DNA from: Rufibacter sp. DG15C
Lineage (GTDB): Bacteria; Bacteroidota; Bacteroidia; Cytophagales; Hymenobacteraceae
Assembly (NCBI RefSeq): GCF_001577755.1
Contig: NZ_CP010776.1
Location: forward strand, 62,001 to 126,000
Length of the DNA stretch: 64,000 bases
Reading direction: 5' to 3'
A program made the position numbers and the translations under genes. How positions within the stretch are numbered: the first letter of the stretch is position 1; every line of letters begins with the position of its first letter. The notes below the pieces were generated by a model, which worked only from the letters and a program-made list of their open reading frames with translations, was not told where the DNA came from and ran no database searches. Below, in pieces: positions 51,895 through 61,299 of the stretch.

Positions 51895-52275
51895 TTAAGA
51901 GTCTAAAAGATCATCCAGGCTCTGGTCATCCATATCAATCAGCAGTTTCTTTATTTTTTCTTTTCTTACCTCGTTACGCCTGCTTATTGAAGAATCGACA
52001 GTAGCCCTCAGATCATCCGCAATTTCAGATATGGCATTAAGCAAGTTGTTGTATTCAACTGGTAGCATCCTGCCGAAACCCATGATTTTGTTGCGCAGTC
52101 GCCCGACAAGCCTTTTCTCTATCTGCGAATCGCCACCTGCCTCTTTCCATTCGTCAGCAAAAACCCTTTCTGCCAGATACACCTGATTTATGTTGTAGGT
52201 GTCCACTAACCTATAAACACTCGGGTCAATGTTCTTCAAGTTTTGCGCCTTTCCGCTGTCACGCTTTTTCACCAT
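51895..52275 (-). CDS. Unknown protein upstream of methyltransferase
   Basis: A 126-residue, mostly helical charged protein (NQVYLAERVFADEWKEAGG; IEKRLVGRLRNKIMGFGRMLP; a C-terminal acidic tail LIDMDDQSLDDLLDS). No family recognised. It is 80 bp upstream of the methyltransferase on the same strand and may be a regulator or partner. The region to its right (52276-52515) contains an AT-rich promoter-like element but no gene. Confidence 0.6.
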   Translation of the reverse strand: MVKKRDSGKAQNLKNIDPSVYRLVDTYNINQVYLAERVFADEWKEAGGDSQIEKRLVGRLRNKIMGFGRMLPVEYNNLLNAISEIADDLRATVDSSISRRNEVRKEKIKKLLIDMDDQSLDDLLDS

Positions 52276-52363
52276 TATCCAGACAAAGTACCACTCAGGG
52301 AGACATCAAAATATTCATCCAAAAGTGTATGTTATTTCAATAAATTGTATGACATAAATATAC

Positions 52364-52375
52364 ATATAAATAAAA
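52364..52375 (+). promoter_or_regulatory. Recurring AT-rich element, copy 1
   Basis: ATATAAATAAAA, shared with the regions just upstream of the RHH-like gene (52710-52722) and the acidic protein gene (60953-60966). It may be a promoter element specific to the island; here it faces no clear gene. Confidence 0.35.
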
Positions 52376-52515
52376 TAATATACAATTGAGTTCGCTAAAT
52401 TCCACAATGATGTGTGGTTTTAGCAGCAGGTTTTGCTTTTTCAAAGCAACCATCTTTCAGTTAAAGTATTTGGATTGAACTATAGATGCGCCTTCTTAAT
52501 TTGTGCTGTCCTGGC

Positions 52516-52695
52516 TTATTTGTCTTCATCCTGTTTAGCCTCGACCACTATCCCCATCTTTTCTTGCAAAGCCTGAACGGCTTTGTCTATTATGAGCTTT
52601 TTGCTGATTCTCTTATTCAACTTCCTTGCAAGCATCATTTGTATTTCCTGAATCCTAAAGCTTGTCTGCTCGCTCAACCTGTAACTGTGTGTCAT
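52516..52695 (-). CDS. Small RHH-like DNA-binding protein
   Basis: A 59-residue protein easily missed because of its size. MTHSYRLSEQTSFRIQEI forms the short beta strand plus first helix, and LARKLNKRISKKLIIDKAVQALQEKMG the second helix, the ribbon-helix-helix pattern of ParD/CopG-type proteins. AGAGG precedes the ATG, and an AT-rich promoter-like element (TATATAAATAAAATATA) lies just upstream. It could be an antitoxin, plasmid copy-control or transfer regulator. No obvious toxin partner adjoins it. The plus-strand frame over the same bases lacks support. Confidence 0.65.
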   Translation of the reverse strand: MTHSYRLSEQTSFRIQEIQMMLARKLNKRISKKLIIDKAVQALQEKMGIVVEAKQDEDK

Positions 52696-52929
52696 TCCTC
52701 TGATGTATATTTTATTTATATATAAAGTTCAGTAAGCCATAAAAACCACTTTCATACAATTCGACTTTTCGCACCATCTTCCAAACAAAAAGCCACTATC
52801 GCCTCCTGTAATTGCCTCATTGGGTATTTCAATCACTCATGGTGCAAATATTAAAGACAGCCTTTACATCCTGCAGATCTTCTTAAGCAGTTATGAATCT
52901 GATATATAGTTTAAATGAATAAGTGAACT

Positions 52930-53631
52930 ATGATAGTATTAAATAACGAGGTGGTCTTCAAGGGCAATGGGATAACCTTACTTAAGACATATTGCCCAAT
53001 CAGAGAAGTTTATGGATTGCAACTCACCTCGCCCAATGGCACCAAGGAGTTGGTAGCTGATTTTACATATGTGTCAGATTATTTCCCCAATCAAGGGTGC
53101 GCAGCCATTACACTACATGGTGAGCATAAATGGATAGACCTGAGTCTCAACATAAGAGACATGTCGCAGACTGATGAGTTATACTTTAACTGTCTCTACA
53201 AACGCAACTCCAAGTGCAACTGTCTTAGAAACAAAGAAATTCCTGTCTGTACCCTCTGCAAAAACGGCATAATCAGAAACCCTTTGAATGTAAGACGAGA
53301 CGCTTCACAGTCAAATCATGACTTTGACTACGAGACGGCAGCGGCTACCTATAAAATCACATTCCATCCAGAAATGGCTGTATCAATGCGATGCAGGTTT
53401 CTTGTGCAAGAACACAACCTTGTTGATAAGCTTATTGATACAATAGACCACTATGAGACTCAAGACAAAGGTTGCAATGACAGGGAGTTTACCATCTGCA
53501 CCTATGAAGACATCAGTGCTGATTTATGTGACAACTACTTTTTAAGATCTTACAGAGTGGAGGTTAAGGTGATTGATGTAGGTCTTTCAATGGAAGTGAC
53601 ATCAGACAAAATCTATCTTGATTTATTCTAA
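52930..53631 (+). CDS. Unknown island protein with Cys cluster
   Basis: A 233-residue protein of unknown family. It has a zinc-binding-like cysteine cluster CNCLRNKEIPVCTLCKNG (about 97-115) and several additional cysteines, suggesting a metal site or a small zinc ribbon in an otherwise beta-rich protein. It is preceded by the leader AATAAGTGAACTATGA, which also occurs before the polymerase-like gene, hinting at shared control. No neighbour identifies its role. Confidence 0.62.
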   Translation: MIVLNNEVVFKGNGITLLKTYCPIREVYGLQLTSPNGTKELVADFTYVSDYFPNQGCAAITLHGEHKWIDLSLNIRDMSQTDELYFNCLYKRNSKCNCLRNKEIPVCTLCKNGIIRNPLNVRRDASQSNHDFDYETAAATYKITFHPEMAVSMRCRFLVQEHNLVDKLIDTIDHYETQDKGCNDREFTICTYEDISADLCDNYFLRSYRVEVKVIDVGLSMEVTSDKIYLDLF

Positions 53632-53791
53632 CCTAAATCTGGGATTAACAAGAACAATTTAAATAACTCAGTACGTAGCCTCTGTCAATGAGACAACCAT
53701 ATGTTTTATATCTGCCTGGAAAAGTATTTTGAACAACAATCAAAACATTCTTCTTTTCTAATCTATAATAATCACACTAATGATAATTATA

Positions 53792-54325
53792 ATGAAAAAG
53801 GAACAAACCATTACAGAGGAGCATAATAACCTATCCAAACTGTTTGATACCACTTTTTGGGAATCAGAACCAATTTTCTCTAAATCCTATACGCAGGCTA
53901 ACTTGAAACACATTTTCTACAAGGACACAGAACCAAGCAAAACTGATTTCCTTCACTGCCGAGAAAGTGAAAGGATATATAAATTACCTATGGATGAATT
54001 ACTTCTTTTAGGTTGGGAGGAAAATGTAAAATGGACCAGTTCAAGTGTTTGTATAAACTACTATATGCATAAACCCTCGGGAAGCACCTTCATCCTGTGT
54101 TTAGATTATAACACATATTTACCTTTTTTGGACTTATATTCTGACATAGACGAGATTTCAAAACCTCTAATGGCAGAGGAAATTAAGTTTTCCATTGAAG
54201 AACTCTTTCTAAGACTGGAGATGGAGAATCAACAGATAATAGAGACTAAAACATTCAGAGACGAATACAAATACCACATTAGGCAAAAAAAGCTTAATGA
54301 CATTCGGACTTATTACTGCTTCTGA
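53792..54325 (+). CDS. Unknown island protein
   Basis: A 177-residue acidic protein (frame open from 53780; the second Met at 53792 gives MKKEQTITEE). No domain recognised. It has aromatic-rich loops (GWEENVKWTSSSVCINYYMHKPSG) that look like a mixed alpha/beta domain. It lies 160 bp after the Cys-cluster protein on the same strand and ends before a GC-rich hairpin. Confidence 0.6.
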   Translation: MKKEQTITEEHNNLSKLFDTTFWESEPIFSKSYTQANLKHIFYKDTEPSKTDFLHCRESERIYKLPMDELLLLGWEENVKWTSSSVCINYYMHKPSGSTFILCLDYNTYLPFLDLYSDIDEISKPLMAEEIKFSIEELFLRLEMENQQIIETKTFRDEYKYHIRQKKLNDIRTYYCF

Positions 54326-54417
54326 AAAGTACATCTTGAATTATTCAAAAACCAGGGCAGATAGGTGTACACTTAAAAGATACTAACAGACACAGCCTTG
54401 TGACACATGGGAATAAT

Positions 54418-54441
54418 GGGATCCGGCCCAGGCCGGATCCC
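54418..54441. terminator. GC-rich convergent hairpin
   Basis: GGGATCCGGCC CA GGCCGGATCCC, perfect 11-bp arms in an AT-rich setting, between convergent unknown genes. There is no T run, so it may be a bidirectional terminator or a protein site. Confidence 0.55.
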
Positions 54442-54489
54442 ACTAACGGCAAAATAGTTGAGGTGCAGGTAATAAGGATTATATAAATG

Positions 54490-54789
54490 TTATTCAAAGT
54501 ATTTTACAGCAACTAATCCCTGCCCTATCATCTTTGCGACATCCCAGTATTGGGTAAACATGCCTGAACCTGTGGTAATCACGGTTCTCTTTCCTTCTAC
54601 TTTGTTGAATATGTCAAACCGCCAGAACTGGGAAGGTGCGCAGGTCACATACACGTCAATGGAATAGTCTTCGGTGTCCACGGTGCCTATGTTTGACTCA
54701 ACGTTGCTTTCAAGGATGAACTCATCCAAGCCAAGCTCCAAAATCAGAGGCAAATCATCTTTGTAAGGTTTGTTTATCTCATTGAACAT
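54490..54789 (-). CDS. Small unknown acidic protein
   Basis: A 99-residue protein with acidic and aromatic residues and no recognised motif. It is convergent with the preceding gene and divergent from the XRE regulator gene across a 173-bp gap. Confidence 0.55.
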   Translation of the reverse strand: MFNEINKPYKDDLPLILELGLDEFILESNVESNIGTVDTEDYSIDVYVTCAPSQFWRFDIFNKVEGKRTVITTGSGMFTQYWDVAKMIGQGLVAVKYFE

Positions 54790-54962
54790 TAAAATAGGAA
54801 TTTGGGTGCCTCTTGCAAATATACCTTAGCTTATGGGTTTAGCTATAATAGTTAACCCATATAAGATTACACAATTCATAATCCTGCCTCACTACCCAAA
54901 AAAACGAGATATATTATACAATCTTAATACTATATTCGGTCTCTACTTCAACATTCAACTTA

Positions 54963-55160
54963 ATGAACAGAATCAAAGAAGTACTAACCGAAAAAGGCAT
55001 CAAGCAGACCTGGCTTGCCGAGCGAATCGGCAAGAGCTACAACATGGTCAACTCCTATGCCCAGAACAGGCAACAACCTCGGCTTGAGGTGCTGATGGAT
55101 ATAGCTGTGGCATTGGACATTGATGTTAAAGACCTTATAGTATCCAACAAAAAATCATAA
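54963..55160 (+). CDS. XRE-family regulator (C-protein-like)
   Basis: A 65-residue DNA-binding protein consisting only of a Cro/C1-type helix-turn-helix: LTEKGIKQTWLAERIGKSYNMVNSYAQNRQQPRLEVLMDIAVALDIDVKDLI. Small XRE proteins upstream of restriction-modification genes are frequently controller (C) proteins that delay endonuclease expression. Here the Eco57I-like genes start 408 bp further on, in the same orientation, so a controller role is plausible but unproven. Confidence 0.85.
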   Translation: MNRIKEVLTEKGIKQTWLAERIGKSYNMVNSYAQNRQQPRLEVLMDIAVALDIDVKDLIVSNKKS

Positions 55161-55568
55161 TGGAGATTAAGAAACCAGAACTATACAGTAGCTTATGAAA
55201 AGGCTGTGACGAGTTTAGGTGTGGAATGGACGTTTCGTAGCACAAAGACCATGTACTAACCTTGTTGCTTATTAAGCATAAATCTGACAAGTAAACAAGC
55301 AAAACCAATTGGTTGATTGAAACACCAGAAGGTGCCAGTTCCCAAGACAGAGTGTCACTGGAAGGCGACAAAGAGATAGGCTACAAAATACACAAGAAAA
55401 TAATAAGCCACTGGTGATTGTGTCAGCCTAATTCAATGCAGATGATAAGCTTGGCAAGGTAAAAGCATTAAAAGATAATTATAATTTTCTATAAGACTAA
55501 TGTTAATGAATAATGACCATTAACTATGGTAGCACTTTTTTCCAATAAACAAAGTATTTAAGATAACA
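55161..55568. pseudogene. Probable decayed coding sequence
   Basis: This 408-bp gap contains short stretches that still translate well: an open 40-codon frame at 55295-55417 and another directly after the XRE stop (55161-55257, WRLRNQNYTVAYEKAVTSL), interrupted by stops and frameshifts. This looks like one gene that has decayed. A small inverted repeat ACCAT-taact-ATGGT (55516-55530) near the next gene could be an operator for the XRE protein. Confidence 0.4.
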
Positions 55569-58500
55569 ATGGTTGCAAGAAAAGAAAGGTTAAAAGAACT
55601 AATTGACAAATATAAATTATTTAAATCGGAAGGTAGGTTAGATATAACGTCAGAAGAAACAATACGAACATGGATTAATGAGTTACTTATAATATTTGGA
55701 TGGGATGTAAAAGACACATCCCAAATACTTCAAGAGAAGGTCCTTTCTCGAGATGAAAAAGAAAAACTTGTCGGCATTGGATCAACCTATACAAGACCAG
55801 ATTACACTTTTAAGACAGGTGACATAAAACTCACTTTTTTGGATGCTAAAGGTCTAAACGTCGATTTATTCGACAATAAAGATGCGGCATTCCAAATTAA
55901 ATCCTACGGGTGGTCAATCATGGCTCCTTGTGCATATATAACCAATTTTGAAGAATTTGTTATATATGACTGTACTTACATACCTAATAAGGAACAACCT
56001 GCAAACTTTGGGAGAATATACTTTGCATTAGATGAATACTTAGACAATTTCGAAGCTTTAGAATTACATTTATTAAGAAAGAACATTGTATCAGGTTTAT
56101 TAATTGAGAAATATTCTAACACACTAAAAGCAGAGAGTTCAATTAGAAAGCTTTCTCCTGATTTTGAATTCGCTGAACAACTGTCAACTTTCAGGCTTGT
56201 ACTTGCAACAGATATATTAAAACTAAACACGAAGTTATTAAATAGTAATTCTGAGCTACTTTCATATTTAACTCAAGTAATAATTAACAGAATACTGTTT
56301 ATTAGAATATGCGAAGCCAGGAAGATTGAAAAAGACGGTTTACTCTTAGAGTATAAAGATTCTGGGTTTTGGCAAAAGTTCAAAGATTCCTCATATAATA
56401 CATTCTATGACCATTATGATGGTCCTCTGTTTGACAGAATAAAGCTTCTACAAGATATTAATGTATCTGATGATGTATTTACCCACTTAATTGATGCATT
56501 ATACTATCCCTCACCATATAGATTCGATGTCATACAAACCAAATTACTTTCGGACATATACGAGATTTTTTTATCTAAAAAATTAGTTATAGAGGGCAAC
56601 AAGCTTAAAGAGAAGCTAAAGCTCGAGTATATAAAAACAAATGGTGCTGTCAGCACCCCTCAGTATTTGGTAGATGATTTAATAAAAAGGACAATTATAG
56701 GTAAAGAAATTTCATCTTATGGACTTGAAGGCATCTTAAATACCAAAGTATTAGACTTTGCTTGTGGGAGTGGCATATTTATAATCCAGATTTATGAATA
56801 TTTGCAAAACCTATTTATTGAGTGTTACCTAAGGAATCCTGACCCATTATTTGCTAATCTATTCTTTAATGATGGCGCACAAACTACACTTACATTAGAA
56901 GGAAAAAGACAATTAATTTCCAACTGTATTCATGGTATAGATATAGATCCAGAAGCAGTAGAAGTTGCAAGAATGTCATTATCATTGAAAGTAATAGATA
57001 GCTTTGAATTCCATGAGAACTATACTGATATAGGAATCTATGGAAAACAAATCTTAAATAATGTAGGTAGTAATATCAAATGCGGGAATGCTCTGGTTCA
57101 AAATGATATACTATATAGATATCCAAAAATTTCAAGTGATGAGGATCAACTTATAAAAACTAATCCGTTTGACTGGAATAGCCTTGACGGTTTCAAAGGT
57201 ATATTTGACTTAAAAAATGGATTTGATTATATACTTAGCAATCCTCCATATGTAGCCGTAACAACATATAAAGCCGAGTACCCTTTAATGCATCAATACA
57301 TTAAAAGCACTTATGACTCAACAACTAATGGAAAGGTCGATTTGTCGGTTGCGTTTATAGAAAAAGCTATTTCATTATTAAACAGCAAGGGTAAATTAGG
57401 TTTGATAATCCAAAAGCGATTTTTCAAAACTGATTATGGGAAAAAAATCAGAGAATTTATAACCTCTAATAAATTGCTAAATCAAGTAATCGACTTTACA
57501 TCTACTGAAATATTCAAAAATAGAATCACATATATCGCATCAATCATACTCGATAATTCAAAAAAAGACACAATAATTTTTCATAAAGTAGCTATTTCCC
57601 CTAACAAGACAAGAGCGTACTTAGAAAATTTGCCTGTTTATGAAAACAACAGAAAAGATTTTACTGCGATTCCTGCTTTAGCAATAAATAAAAACCCATG
57701 GAATTTTGATGATGAAGAGTTGCTAAAAGTCAATGCAGAATTATTAATTAAGCACGGATCATTTGGCAACTTTGCAAAAGTTCGAGTTGGCATTCAAGTA
57801 TTATGGGATAGAGCATATCATATTAAAGTAAAGACAATTAATGATGATGGAACGTTAACGGGAGACACTCATATAGAGAAAGATATAACTCTCGAAATTG
57901 AAGCATGTCGTCCTTTGCTTGTAAATCAAAGGTTTTATCCATTCTGCCATGATACAACCAATACCTATGTTTTATTCCCTTATGATGTAATTGCAGGCTC
58001 AAGCATTCCGATTGAATTTAAAGATTACAATAAACGGTACCCATTAGCAGGCGGATACCTTCTAAGGAATAAAGCTCTAATCCGCAAATCTGTTGAAACG
58101 TTTGATGATAATGAAACCTGGCATTTGTTTACTCGAGCAAATAACCATCAAAGAACTTATCCGAAAGTTTTACTTCCAATGACTGCGAATGACACTTATG
58201 CGTCTATCACAAAGAATAATTTAAACTATTGTGATAACGCAAATATGTTCTACGCAGATTTACCCAATAAATCAGACGATTACTTATATGGCACAGCAGG
58301 TGTTATAAACTCAACTATATTCTCAGTTTGCGCAAGATTGATTGCTAATCCTCAGCAGAATGGATACTTTAAGTTTAACAAACAATTTTTGGAACCGATA
58401 CCCTTCCCCAAAAAAGAGTTTGACAATAATCCAAATTTAGTTAAAGAAATTGCATTAATAAGCAAAGAAATAGAGGGTATTCAGAATCGTTATTTTTCAT

Positions 58501-58658
58501 CTACTCCACGCCAGAAAATAATTTTAAAAACAAGCTTGGCAGAAAAATGGAATACTCTTGACAATAAAGTATATTTGTTGTACGATTTAAATAAGTCTCA
58601 AAAAGAATTTTTCTTTAAGAGAGGCAGAAATATTGACAGATTACTTATCTTAGATTAG
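55569..58658 (+). CDS. Eco57I-like type IIG restriction-methylase
   Basis: A 1029-residue protein combining nuclease and N6-adenine methyltransferase parts in one chain. The N-terminal PD-(D/E)xK-like site is D78 in RPDYTF with D92-x-K94 (LDAKG), about 14 residues apart. The methyltransferase has motif I DFACGSGIF (396-404) and catalytic NPPY (558-561); the C-terminal ~300 residues are likely target recognition. Length and plan match Eco57I (997 residues). The following gene, one base away, encodes the separate methyltransferase of the pair. Target sequence unknown. Confidence 0.88.
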   Translation: MVARKERLKELIDKYKLFKSEGRLDITSEETIRTWINELLIIFGWDVKDTSQILQEKVLSRDEKEKLVGIGSTYTRPDYTFKTGDIKLTFLDAKGLNVDLFDNKDAAFQIKSYGWSIMAPCAYITNFEEFVIYDCTYIPNKEQPANFGRIYFALDEYLDNFEALELHLLRKNIVSGLLIEKYSNTLKAESSIRKLSPDFEFAEQLSTFRLVLATDILKLNTKLLNSNSELLSYLTQVIINRILFIRICEARKIEKDGLLLEYKDSGFWQKFKDSSYNTFYDHYDGPLFDRIKLLQDINVSDDVFTHLIDALYYPSPYRFDVIQTKLLSDIYEIFLSKKLVIEGNKLKEKLKLEYIKTNGAVSTPQYLVDDLIKRTIIGKEISSYGLEGILNTKVLDFACGSGIFIIQIYEYLQNLFIECYLRNPDPLFANLFFNDGAQTTLTLEGKRQLISNCIHGIDIDPEAVEVARMSLSLKVIDSFEFHENYTDIGIYGKQILNNVGSNIKCGNALVQNDILYRYPKISSDEDQLIKTNPFDWNSLDGFKGIFDLKNGFDYILSNPPYVAVTTYKAEYPLMHQYIKSTYDSTTNGKVDLSVAFIEKAISLLNSKGKLGLIIQKRFFKTDYGKKIREFITSNKLLNQVIDFTSTEIFKNRITYIASIILDNSKKDTIIFHKVAISPNKTRAYLENLPVYENNRKDFTAIPALAINKNPWNFDDEELLKVNAELLIKHGSFGNFAKVRVGIQVLWDRAYHIKVKTINDDGTLTGDTHIEKDITLEIEACRPLLVNQRFYPFCHDTTNTYVLFPYDVIAGSSIPIEFKDYNKRYPLAGGYLLRNKALIRKSVETFDDNETWHLFTRANNHQRTYPKVLLPMTANDTYASITKNNLNYCDNANMFYADLPNKSDDYLYGTAGVINSTIFSVCARLIANPQQNGYFKFNKQFLEPIPFPKKEFDNNPNLVKEIALISKEIEGIQNRYFSSTPRQKIILKTSLAEKWNTLDNKVYLLYDLNKSQKEFFFKRGRNIDRLLILD

Positions 58659-58659
58659 G

Positions 58660-60540
58660 ATGACTCACAAAGAAGTTATTAAGTTTTTACAACCTTTCGC
58701 TGATGATTTACAAATAGTAAATAAAATAATAATTGAAACTTATATTAATTTTAATAAAATTGATATAAAGCATAATAAACTTATACTATCATATATAAGT
58801 GGTAATAGCAAAAAGCTTATATACGATTTTACTGAGCTTGTAAAAGCTAAAAACAAGAAATTTGATTTCGATGACCTAATCCATTTATTTGAAACAACTG
58901 TCCCTGCAAAGGATTTAGTCGTAAACGGAGCAGTCTACACCCCAGATTTTATAAAGAAAAGGTTAGTAAAGGAATCAATTAAAGAGCTTAACATTGATGA
59001 TGTCTTTAATTTGAAATTTGCTGACATCTCTTGTGGCTCAGGAGCATTTTTATATACTGTAGCAGAACAGTTATATCAACTAACAGGAAATAGCTTTGCA
59101 AGCATTTTCGACAGAAATATTTATGGCTTAGACATTTCAGATTATAGTGTAGAAAGAACGAAGGTATTGCTTTCTTTACTTGCTTTGAAAAATGGTGAGG
59201 ACGAAGAAAGCTATAGTTTCAATTTATTTACTGGAAATGCTTTGGATTTCGACTGGAACCATCATGTTTCATATTTTAATGGCTTCGATGCAGTTGTAGG
59301 TAATCCTCCTTATGTCAGAGCTAAACATTTAGATCCAGAGACTAAGAAACATATGTCAAAATGGGAAGTAACAAAATCTGGGAATCCAGATTTGTATATT
59401 CCATTTTTTGAAATAGGATTACAAAATTTAAAACCAGACGGAATACTTAGCTACATTACAGTTAATACCTTTAAACGAAGCGTAAATGCTCGTAGTTTAA
59501 GGGAGTTTTTTAGTGTAAACAGCTTAGATGTTTCTATTTTAGACTTTGGCAATCAACAGATTTTTAAAAACAAATCAACTTATACATGTATCGTATACAT
59601 TAAAAACAAAGTTGATTCTGATATAAAGTATAAAAAGGTAACTGTTGATGAGTTTAAAAAAGACAATGAATTTACATATGATAGAGTTAGTTATAGCATT
59701 TTAGACAATAAAAAAGGTTGGCTTTTAAGTGAACCGAATACGTTAATAAATATTCACAAGATTCAAACAGCAGGAACACCCTTGGGATGTAAGTTTTCAA
59801 TTAAAAATGGTCTTGCCACATTAAGCAATGACGTTTTTATATTTAAACCTGTTAATGAAGATGAAAAATATTATTACCCAACCAACTGCACAAGCATTAA
59901 AATAGAAAAGGCTATTTGTAGAGACATTATAAAGCCTAATCGTCTTAAAAATGAGATAGATTTAATTTCAAATTTGGAAAAAATAATATTTCCTTACTAT
60001 CCAATTGATTTTATAGATAGTAACGGCAATGATAAAGCACCAACGCCTATTGTTTTTGAAGAAAATTACTTTAAAAATACCTTTCCTTGTGCTTATGCTT
60101 ATTTAGAAAAAAATAAGCCACTTCTCTTAAAACGTGATAAAGGTCGTGAGGGAGTTAAATATAAATGGTTTGAATTTGGCAGAACTCAAGCATTAGCAAA
60201 TTTTGGTCGAAAGCTTTTGTTTCCATATATGTCAAACAAGCCTTATTTTGTTTTTACAAATACTACCAATCTCCTTTTCTATGCGGGTTATGCTGCATTT
60301 TCACATTCAGAAAGAGAGTTGCTCATTTTGCAAAAGATTTTAAAATCTAAAGTTTTTTGGTATTACATTCAGAAAACAAGTAAGCCATATACCAATGACT
60401 ATTATGCCTTAGCTAAGAACTATGTGAAAGATTTCTCTATATGTAATTTAAGTATCGAAGAAGAAAACTTTCTTCTTGAGAGCAATAATCCTTATGAGAT
60501 TGATGAATTAATGATGAGAAAATATGATGTAGCTATATAA
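58660..60540 (+). CDS. Partner N6-adenine DNA methyltransferase
   Basis: A 626-residue methyltransferase with motif X-like VYTPDFIKKRLV, motif I ADISCGSGAF (121-130) and catalytic NPPY (215-218), followed by a TaqI/Eco57I-type specificity region. It has no nuclease motif, so it should protect host DNA as the second enzyme of an Eco57I-like system. The start is one base after the stop of the IIG protein. Codon use is strongly AT-biased. Confidence 0.88.
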   Translation: MTHKEVIKFLQPFADDLQIVNKIIIETYINFNKIDIKHNKLILSYISGNSKKLIYDFTELVKAKNKKFDFDDLIHLFETTVPAKDLVVNGAVYTPDFIKKRLVKESIKELNIDDVFNLKFADISCGSGAFLYTVAEQLYQLTGNSFASIFDRNIYGLDISDYSVERTKVLLSLLALKNGEDEESYSFNLFTGNALDFDWNHHVSYFNGFDAVVGNPPYVRAKHLDPETKKHMSKWEVTKSGNPDLYIPFFEIGLQNLKPDGILSYITVNTFKRSVNARSLREFFSVNSLDVSILDFGNQQIFKNKSTYTCIVYIKNKVDSDIKYKKVTVDEFKKDNEFTYDRVSYSILDNKKGWLLSEPNTLINIHKIQTAGTPLGCKFSIKNGLATLSNDVFIFKPVNEDEKYYYPTNCTSIKIEKAICRDIIKPNRLKNEIDLISNLEKIIFPYYPIDFIDSNGNDKAPTPIVFEENYFKNTFPCAYAYLEKNKPLLLKRDKGREGVKYKWFEFGRTQALANFGRKLLFPYMSNKPYFVFTNTTNLLFYAGYAAFSHSERELLILQKILKSKVFWYYIQKTSKPYTNDYYALAKNYVKDFSICNLSIEEENFLLESNNPYEIDELMMRKYDVAI

Positions 60541-60627
60541 TATAGGTGCAGGTTATTATGCATAAGCGTCAAGATATACACAATTGCATTATCAGGTCTG
60601 TTTAAGTACTTGAACTTAAAGTCTATC

Positions 60628-60673
60628 AAACAAAAAGGAGAACCGGCCTGCGGCCGCGTTCTCCTTTTTGTTT
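60628..60673. terminator. Strong bidirectional terminator
   Basis: Arms AAACAAAAAGGAGAAC / GTTCTCCTTTTTGTTT enclose a nested CGGCC / GGCCG stem between convergent genes. Confidence 0.9.
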
Positions 60674-60701
60674 CTAATCTATCCAACGCAGTTAGCTCTT
60701 C

Positions 60702-60938
60702 TTACAAAGTATCATTCTCATCATCGTCCTCAAAGAGATCGTCAATCTTTCCTCTTCTTAGTTTTGGATTTACATAGTCTTTGTGCGTAGGATTCTGCGC
60801 CAGAAATTCTTCGCTAAACCTTTTGTCCTCTGCACACCTATTAGCAAGTACTTCTTTCATTAAGTCAATTGCAGACACTGCCTTCTTCGGACCTTCACTC
60901 TTCTGCGAATTTTCTACGTCCTCTGATTCATCATTCAT
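60702..60938 (-). CDS. Small acidic island protein
   Basis: A 78-residue hydrophilic protein with acidic ends (MNDESEDVENSQ and DDLFEDDDENDTL) around a basic middle. No family recognised. It has its own promoter-like AT element, similar to that of the RHH-like gene, and may be a transfer- or replication-associated accessory protein by analogy with other plasmid-like elements. It is convergent with the methyltransferase gene. Confidence 0.6.
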   Translation of the reverse strand: MNDESEDVENSQKSEGPKKAVSAIDLMKEVLANRCAEDKRFSEEFLAQNPTHKDYVNPKLRRGKIDDLFEDDDENDTL

Positions 60939-61299
60939 CTGATATATTATATTTTTATTTATATATCATGCATTGTAGATTCCATCGATATCTATAACAA
61001 TCATTTCTATTGTCTATTGCCTCATTTTATACAAGTTAATGATATAATAAAGAATAGTTATTATAATTTATATTCATAATATTATTATATGTTTCCTTCT
61101 CGTGCATTGATAATAATTTAATTAGTGTACTAACGTAAGAGAGAATACTATATGATATATAGATTATTCTAAACTGATTAATCAATAAAATAATAAGAAT
61201 TAATAATTATATAATTATATAAAACAAATATTGATTTTGGTGTAGAATGCATAGTTGACTATCAATGATAGGTTAACCCAAAAATCAATAAACCAATAA
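60939..61299. other. Very AT-rich region upstream of polymerase-like gene
   Basis: A 361-bp gap composed almost only of A and T runs, with repeated ATAATAAT-like and TATATA stretches. It contains the AT element at 60953-60966 and the divergent start regions of the acidic protein and the polymerase-like gene. Its composition and place next to a replication-type gene make it a candidate origin; no iteron array was identified. Confidence 0.4.

Noticed and set aside
52486-52725. 79-residue plus-strand frame
   Set aside because: The minus strand encodes a better supported RHH-like protein with a ribosome-binding site.
54833-55087. 84-residue frame overlapping the XRE gene
   Set aside because: Different frame from the clear helix-turn-helix protein; no support.
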